This document shows, in pieces, positions 22,513-25,578 of a stretch of 25,578 nt of DNA (positions are counted from its first letter, which is position 1; each line of letters begins with the position of its first letter). A program made the position numbers and the translations under genes. The stretch spans positions 1 through 25,578 of the forward strand of contig DASPWT010000057.1 in the NCBI GenBank assembly GCA_035637655.1, read 5' to 3'. The notes below the pieces were generated by a model. It searched no databases. It saw nothing but the letters and a program-made list of their open reading frames with translations, and was not told the DNA's origin. The stretch is from VBDM01 sp035637655 (GTDB taxonomy: Bacteria > Pseudomonadota > Gammaproteobacteria > Burkholderiales > SG8-39).

Positions 22513-23849
22513 CGGCCCGCCCTCACCGCGGCCCGTCCGATCGGATAGTACTCCAGGCCGAAGCGCTTCAGCTCGTCCGGATCGTAGAGATTGCGCCCGT
22601 CGAAGATCGCCGGCGTCTTGAGCCGCGCGCGGATCGCCTCGAAATCGGGGCTGCGGAACTCCTGCCACTCGGTGACGACCGCGAGCGCATCCGCGCCGTC
22701 GAGCGCCGCGAGCGGCGATTCCGCGTAACGGACGCCCGCGAGCCCGGCCAGCGCGCGCTTCGCCGCGGGCATCGCCACCGGGTCGTAGGCGGTCACGGTC
22801 GCGCCGTTCGCCACGAGCTCTTCGATCAGGACGCGGCTCGAGGCTTCCCGCATGTCGTCGGTATTCTGCTTGAATGCAAGTCCCCAGACGGCGAAATGCC
22901 GTCCGGAGAGTTTCCCGCCGAATCGCGCGAGTATTTTCTTCGCGAGCACCTTTTTCTGCGCCGCGTTCACCTGGTCCACCGCCTCGAGAATCGGCAGCGC
23001 GCCGCCGGCTTGTGTCGCCGTGCGGATGAGCGCTTTCACGTCTTTCGGAAAACAGGAACCGCCGTAACCGGCGCCGGCGTACAGAAAGTGAAAACCGATG
23101 CGCGGGTCCGATCCGATGCCTCTGCGCACTTCCTCGATGTCCGCTCCGAGGCGCTCGGCGAGATTGGCGAGCTCGTTCATGAACGAGATGCGCGTCGCAA
23201 GCATCGCGTTCGCCGCGTATTTGGTGAGCTCTGCCGAACGCACATCCATCAGGAAAAAGCGGTCGTGATTGCGCTGGAACGGAGCGTAGAGCGCCCGCAT
23301 GATCTGTATCGCCCGCTCGTCGTCGGCGCCCACCACGACGCGGTCCGGCCGCATGAAGTCCTCCACCGCGGCGCCTTCCTTGAGGAACTCGGGGTTCGAT
23401 ACCACGGCGAAGGGCGTGTCCACGCCGCGCCTCTTGAGCTCTTCCGCAAGCGCGCTGCGCACCTTGTCCGCGGTGCCGACCGGCACGGTGGACTTGTTCA
23501 CTATCACCCGGTACTCGGTCATGTGCCGGCCGATCGCCCGTGCCGCGTCCAGCACGTGCTGGAGATCGGCCGAACCGTCCTCGCCGGGCGGCGTTCCGAC
23601 CGCGATGCACTGCACCGTTCCGAAGCGCACCGCGCGCTCGACGTCGGTCGTGAAGTGCAGCCGCTCCGCTGCCCGGTTGCGCTTGACCACTTCGAGCAGT
23701 CCCGGCTCGTGGATGGGGATTGCGCCTTGCTCGAGCGTGCGGATCTTCGCGGCGTCCAGGTCCAGGCAAAGCACCTCGTTCCCGACCTCGGCGAAGGACG
23801 CGCCGCTGACCAGACCGACATAGCCGGCGCCGACGACGGTGATCTTCAA
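22509..23849 (-). CDS. ugd: UDP-glucose 6-dehydrogenase
   Basis: A 446-residue NAD-dependent dehydrogenase oxidising UDP-glucose to UDP-glucuronate in two steps. This supplies uronic acid for capsule, exopolysaccharide or LPS and precursors such as aminoarabinose. The N-terminal Rossmann motif is ITVVGAGYVGLVSGASFAE. The central domain has SNPEFLKEGAAVEDFMRPDR and the catalytic Cys266 in GAGYGGSCFPKD, and AVWGLAFKQNTDDMREA follows in the UDP-binding domain. The ATG at 23849 begins the conserved MKITVVG. It is 16 bases after lapB and overlaps rfaE1 by four bases, placing it with LPS heptose genes. Confidence 0.95.
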   Translation of the reverse strand: MKITVVGAGYVGLVSGASFAEVGNEVLCLDLDAAKIRTLEQGAIPIHEPGLLEVVKRNRAAERLHFTTDVERAVRFGTVQCIAVGTPPGEDGSADLQHVLDAARAIGRHMTEYRVIVNKSTVPVGTADKVRSALAEELKRRGVDTPFAVVSNPEFLKEGAAVEDFMRPDRVVVGADDERAIQIMRALYAPFQRNHDRFFLMDVRSAELTKYAANAMLATRISFMNELANLAERLGADIEEVRRGIGSDPRIGFHFLYAGAGYGGSCFPKDVKALIRTATQAGGALPILEAVDQVNAAQKKVLAKKILARFGGKLSGRHFAVWGLAFKQNTDDMREASSRVLIEELVANGATVTAYDPVAMPAAKRALAGLAGVRYAESPLAALDGADALAVVTEWQEFRSPDFEAIRARLKTPAIFDGRNLYDPDELKRFGLEYYPIGRAAVRAGR

Positions 23850-23865
23850 ATTCTGTCTCCGTGTT

Positions 23866-25041
23866 TCACGGCGTCAGCTCGAATTCCTCGTTGCGCCTCG
23901 GCGGATAGGTTTCCCAGCCGCCGCAGGCAGGACAGTGCCAGTAGAACTGCCGCGCCTTGAATCCGCAGTTCTCGCAATGGTAGCGCGCCAGGCGCTGCGT
24001 ATGGCTGTGTATGAGATTGCGGACCAGTTCCAGATCGTGACGCCTTTCGGCGGGCGCGACCAGGAGCTGCGCTTCGAGCAGCTTGTCCAGGCCGAGCAGG
24101 GTCTGGTTGCGGCGCAACTCGTCCTTCACGAGCTTGTATGCCGTCTCGGGGCCTTCGGAGTCCAGCGTCGACTGGAAAGCGACATCGAGCAGGTCGAGCG
24201 AAGGAAAGCTCGCCAGGTAGCCGCGCAAGAGCGTGAGCCCCTCCTCGGCGCGCCCGAGCGCACGGTGGCTCTCGAGCAGGCGCTGCGCGACCAGCGCCAG
24301 ATAGGCGGGGTTTTGCTGCTCGATCCGCTTCCAGACCTGGATGGCGGCCTCGTGATCGCCCGAGGCCGCCGCGATCTCGCCCAGGATGATGTTGGCGCGC
24401 ACGCATTTGCGGTGCGCGGCCAGGGCCGCCTCCAGGTGAGGCTTCGCCCCTTCCGGGCGCGAATGCGTCGTTTCCGACAGCGCGAGCTCGCAGTGGTAAT
24501 TCGCGATCTCTTTCTGCGCGGACTGCCCGGAGTCCTTTTCCAGCTCGAGCGCGATCCCGACGGCCTTCATCCACTCCTTTTCCTGCTGATAGATCTCGAG
24601 CAGGAACTTCAGCGCCTCGGCGCGATGCGGCGAGCCCCTGAGCTTGAGAAACATCTCTTCCGCGCGATCGAGAAGCCCGGCCTTGAGATAGTCCTGCCCC
24701 AGCTCGAGCATCGCGTGCAGCCGCTGCTCCCCGACCAGATCCGGGCGTTCGAGCAGGTTCCGATGCATGCGGATCGCCCGCTCGGTTTCGCCGCGGCGGC
24801 GGAACAGGCTCCCCAGGGCAAAGTGCAGCTCGACCGTCTCCGGATCGACCTTGACCACCTCGATGAACGCCTCGATCGCCTTGTCCGGCTGCTCGTTCAG
24901 CAGGAAATTGAGGCCTTTGAAGTACGAGCGCGGCAGTTGCCGCGATTCCCACAGCAGCTGCTTGATGTCGACGCGCGCCGCGAGCCAGCCCAGCCCGAAG
25001 AACAGCGCGAACCCGAACAGCCACCAGAGCTCGAAGTCCAT
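23866..25041 (-). CDS. lapB: LPS assembly protein LapB (YciM)
   Basis: A 391-residue inner-membrane TPR protein. It begins with one membrane helix (about 3-21, LWWLFGFALFFGLGWLAARV). A run of TPR units follows, for example YFKGLNFLLNEQPDKAIEAF, ELHFALGSLFRRRGETERAI and HAMLELGQDYLKAGLLDRAE. It ends in a rubredoxin-like zinc ribbon, with CENC and CPAC pairs at about 350-370. In E. coli, LapB regulates LPS synthesis by promoting FtsH-dependent turnover of LpxC and links synthesis to transport; the zinc ribbon is needed. The pairing with lapA 13 bases upstream supports the call. Its place ahead of heptose and uronate genes suits coordinated envelope supply. Confidence 0.95.
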   Translation of the reverse strand: MDFELWWLFGFALFFGLGWLAARVDIKQLLWESRQLPRSYFKGLNFLLNEQPDKAIEAFIEVVKVDPETVELHFALGSLFRRRGETERAIRMHRNLLERPDLVGEQRLHAMLELGQDYLKAGLLDRAEEMFLKLRGSPHRAEALKFLLEIYQQEKEWMKAVGIALELEKDSGQSAQKEIANYHCELALSETTHSRPEGAKPHLEAALAAHRKCVRANIILGEIAAASGDHEAAIQVWKRIEQQNPAYLALVAQRLLESHRALGRAEEGLTLLRGYLASFPSLDLLDVAFQSTLDSEGPETAYKLVKDELRRNQTLLGLDKLLEAQLLVAPAERRHDLELVRNLIHSHTQRLARYHCENCGFKARQFYWHCPACGGWETYPPRRNEEFELTP

Positions 25042-25054
25042 GGAGAGTCCGGAC

Positions 25055-25336
25055 CTACGCCTGCGGCGGCGAGGTGCGATCGCCGGCCGCTCGCAGCTCG
25101 CGCTCGAGCTTGTGGATTTCGCGGCGCTGCCCGAACAGGCGCGACAGGCAGGCGAGAACCCCGATCGCGGCGCCGAAAGCGAAAGCGAGGAGCAGGGCCA
25201 GGATCATCGGGGTCTCCCAGGTCTGCCCGAGGAAGAAGCGCAGCCTCACCGGATCCGTATTCATGAGCGCGAAGGCGAATACGGCGAGGAACAAGAGCGC
25301 GCGCAACAGCCACGACAGATGATTGATGAGCTTCAT
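25055..25336 (-). CDS. lapA: LPS assembly protein LapA (DUF1049)
   Basis: A 93-residue protein with two membrane helices (about 9-25, and 42-65 from PMILALLLAFAFGAAIGVLA) and a charged cytoplasmic tail, GQRREIHKLERELRAAGD. The motif NTDPVRLRFFLG between the helices is typical of LapA/YciS (DUF1049). It is the small partner of LapB. The start ATG at 25336 has no strong ribosome site, but it lies just before the first helix at normal family length. A short hairpin stands between 25352 and 25371 in its presumed leader. Confidence 0.92.
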   Translation of the reverse strand: MKLINHLSWLLRALLFLAVFAFALMNTDPVRLRFFLGQTWETPMILALLLAFAFGAAIGVLACLSRLFGQRREIHKLERELRAAGDRTSPPQA

Positions 25337-25351
25337 CTAACAGATTGTCGA

Positions 25352-25371
25352 AAAGGGGGCACGCCCCCTTT
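25352..25371 (-). other. Hairpin in the lapA upstream region
   Basis: AAAGGGGG (25352-25359) pairs perfectly with CCCCCTTT (25364-25371) around a four-base loop, 15 bases before the lapA start. Read on the minus strand it is followed by TCGACAA rather than a T-run, so it is more likely a leader hairpin than a terminator. A TATAAA sequence (25369-25374) overlaps its first arm and might be a -10 box for lapA. Confidence 0.5.
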
Positions 25372-25397
25372 ATATCCCCAAAATCCGAGTCTGCAGA

Positions 25398-25425
25398 AAA
25401 ACGCTTCCCTCTCGGGAAGCGTTTT
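25398..25425 (-). terminator. Twelve-base-pair hairpin with T/A-run, probable terminator
   Basis: AAAACGCTTCCC (25398-25409) pairs with GGGAAGCGTTTT (25414-25425) around TCTC, a perfect 12-bp stem. Read on the minus strand the stem ends in four Ts plus one more, so it can act as an intrinsic terminator behind ihfB, and its symmetry lets it act both ways. Confidence 0.8.
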
Positions 25426-25458
25426 CAGCAGCCTGCCAACCACGCGCTCCAAAGCAAA

Positions 25459-25485
25459 ACGGCGGCACCGCGTCGATGCCGCCGT
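25459..25485 (-). terminator. Probable terminator directly after ihfB
   Basis: ACGGCGGCA (25459-25467) pairs with TGCCGCCGT (25477-25485) around a nine-base loop. On the minus strand the stem is followed by a short T-run (the Ts pairing with 25456-25459) then GCTTT. It starts 24 bases after the ihfB stop, the first of three hairpins before lapA. Confidence 0.7.
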
Positions 25486-25508
25486 CCGCATGCCGCCGGC
25501 CCAGTCTC

Positions 25509-25578
25509 CTATTTTTGATCGACCCTCTCGCGCAGTTCCTTGCCCGCCTTGAAATGCGGCACGAACTTCTCCGGCACG
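25509..25578 (-). CDS. ihfB: Integration host factor subunit beta, C-terminal end
   Basis: The last 22 codons of a gene that runs off the window, ending at TAG 25509-25511. The residues VPEKFVPHFKAGKELRERV are the typical C-terminus of IHF-beta (HimD), a DNA-bending protein used in recombination, replication and transcription. The position upstream of lapA-lapB fits the known order of this region. HU or IHF-alpha tails differ (IHF-alpha usually has TFRPGQKLK), so the beta call is fairly safe, though only a small part is visible. Confidence 0.88.
   Translation of the reverse strand, partial: VPEKFVPHFKAGKELRERVDQK

Noticed and set aside
21553..23769. One 738-residue protein covering rfaE1 and most of ugd
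   Set aside because: Only the last 319 residues match a kinase. The upstream part is the wrong frame of ugd, and the GTG overlapping the ugd stop is the real start.

Overview
The window looks like a stretch of Gram-negative proteobacterial chromosome, most likely betaproteobacterial. The basis is the right half, which carries a minus-strand cluster in the order ihfB, lapA, lapB, ugd, rfaE1, hldD, cysM, 3'-5' exonuclease, rlmD. This order is known from that class and combines lipopolysaccharide heptose/uronate supply with LPS-assembly proteins. Flanking it are lysC, a small XRE-type gene, two tRNA-Ser genes and a Bax-inhibitor-1/YccA-like membrane protein. No species can be named from the sequence alone.

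Left segment (1-7745, GC-rich): a mixed row of metabolic genes. In order these are an unidentified C-terminal fragment, a two-domain rhodanese, a class I/II aminotransferase, an AEC-family carrier, a ChaC-type gamma-glutamylcyclotransferase, maleylacetoacetate isomerase, dihydrodipicolinate synthase and a MOSC protein. Three broken genes lie at the junctions: a short speA-like fragment, a gshA (GCS2-type) copy with two frameshifts and a lost C-terminus, and a fumarylacetoacetate-hydrolase tail fused in frame behind the dapA stop. The segment is therefore rearranged, or the contig is a mosaic.

Central island (about 7.75-14.4 kb): lower GC by eye (two hand-counted 60-base lines gave 57% and 48%, against 65% in a lapB line). 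It holds a large serine recombinase that has lost its catalytic domain, then a tight four-gene plus-strand operon (9942-13882). The operon encodes a membrane-anchored TPR protein, a second TPR protein, a DNA methyltransferase with an SPPY motif, and a fold-type-II PLP enzyme resembling ACC deaminase/D-cysteine desulfhydrase. All three gene junctions overlap. No restriction enzyme is visible. This operon is the best candidate for an undescribed system; a DNA-modification or defence role is inferred, not shown. The island ends at a tRNA-Ser(GCU) gene whose 5' end is duplicated 131 bases further on, a possible integration scar.

Right segment (14.5-25.6 kb): lysC (minus) diverges from a small HTH gene (plus). 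Next come a strong terminator, tRNA-Ser(UGA), the YccA-like gene with its terminator, and the nine-gene minus-strand cluster. Eight of those nine genes (lapA to rlmD) are packed with 4-base overlaps or gaps of 4-21 bases and probably form one transcript. ihfB, cut by the window edge, is separated from lapA by three hairpins.
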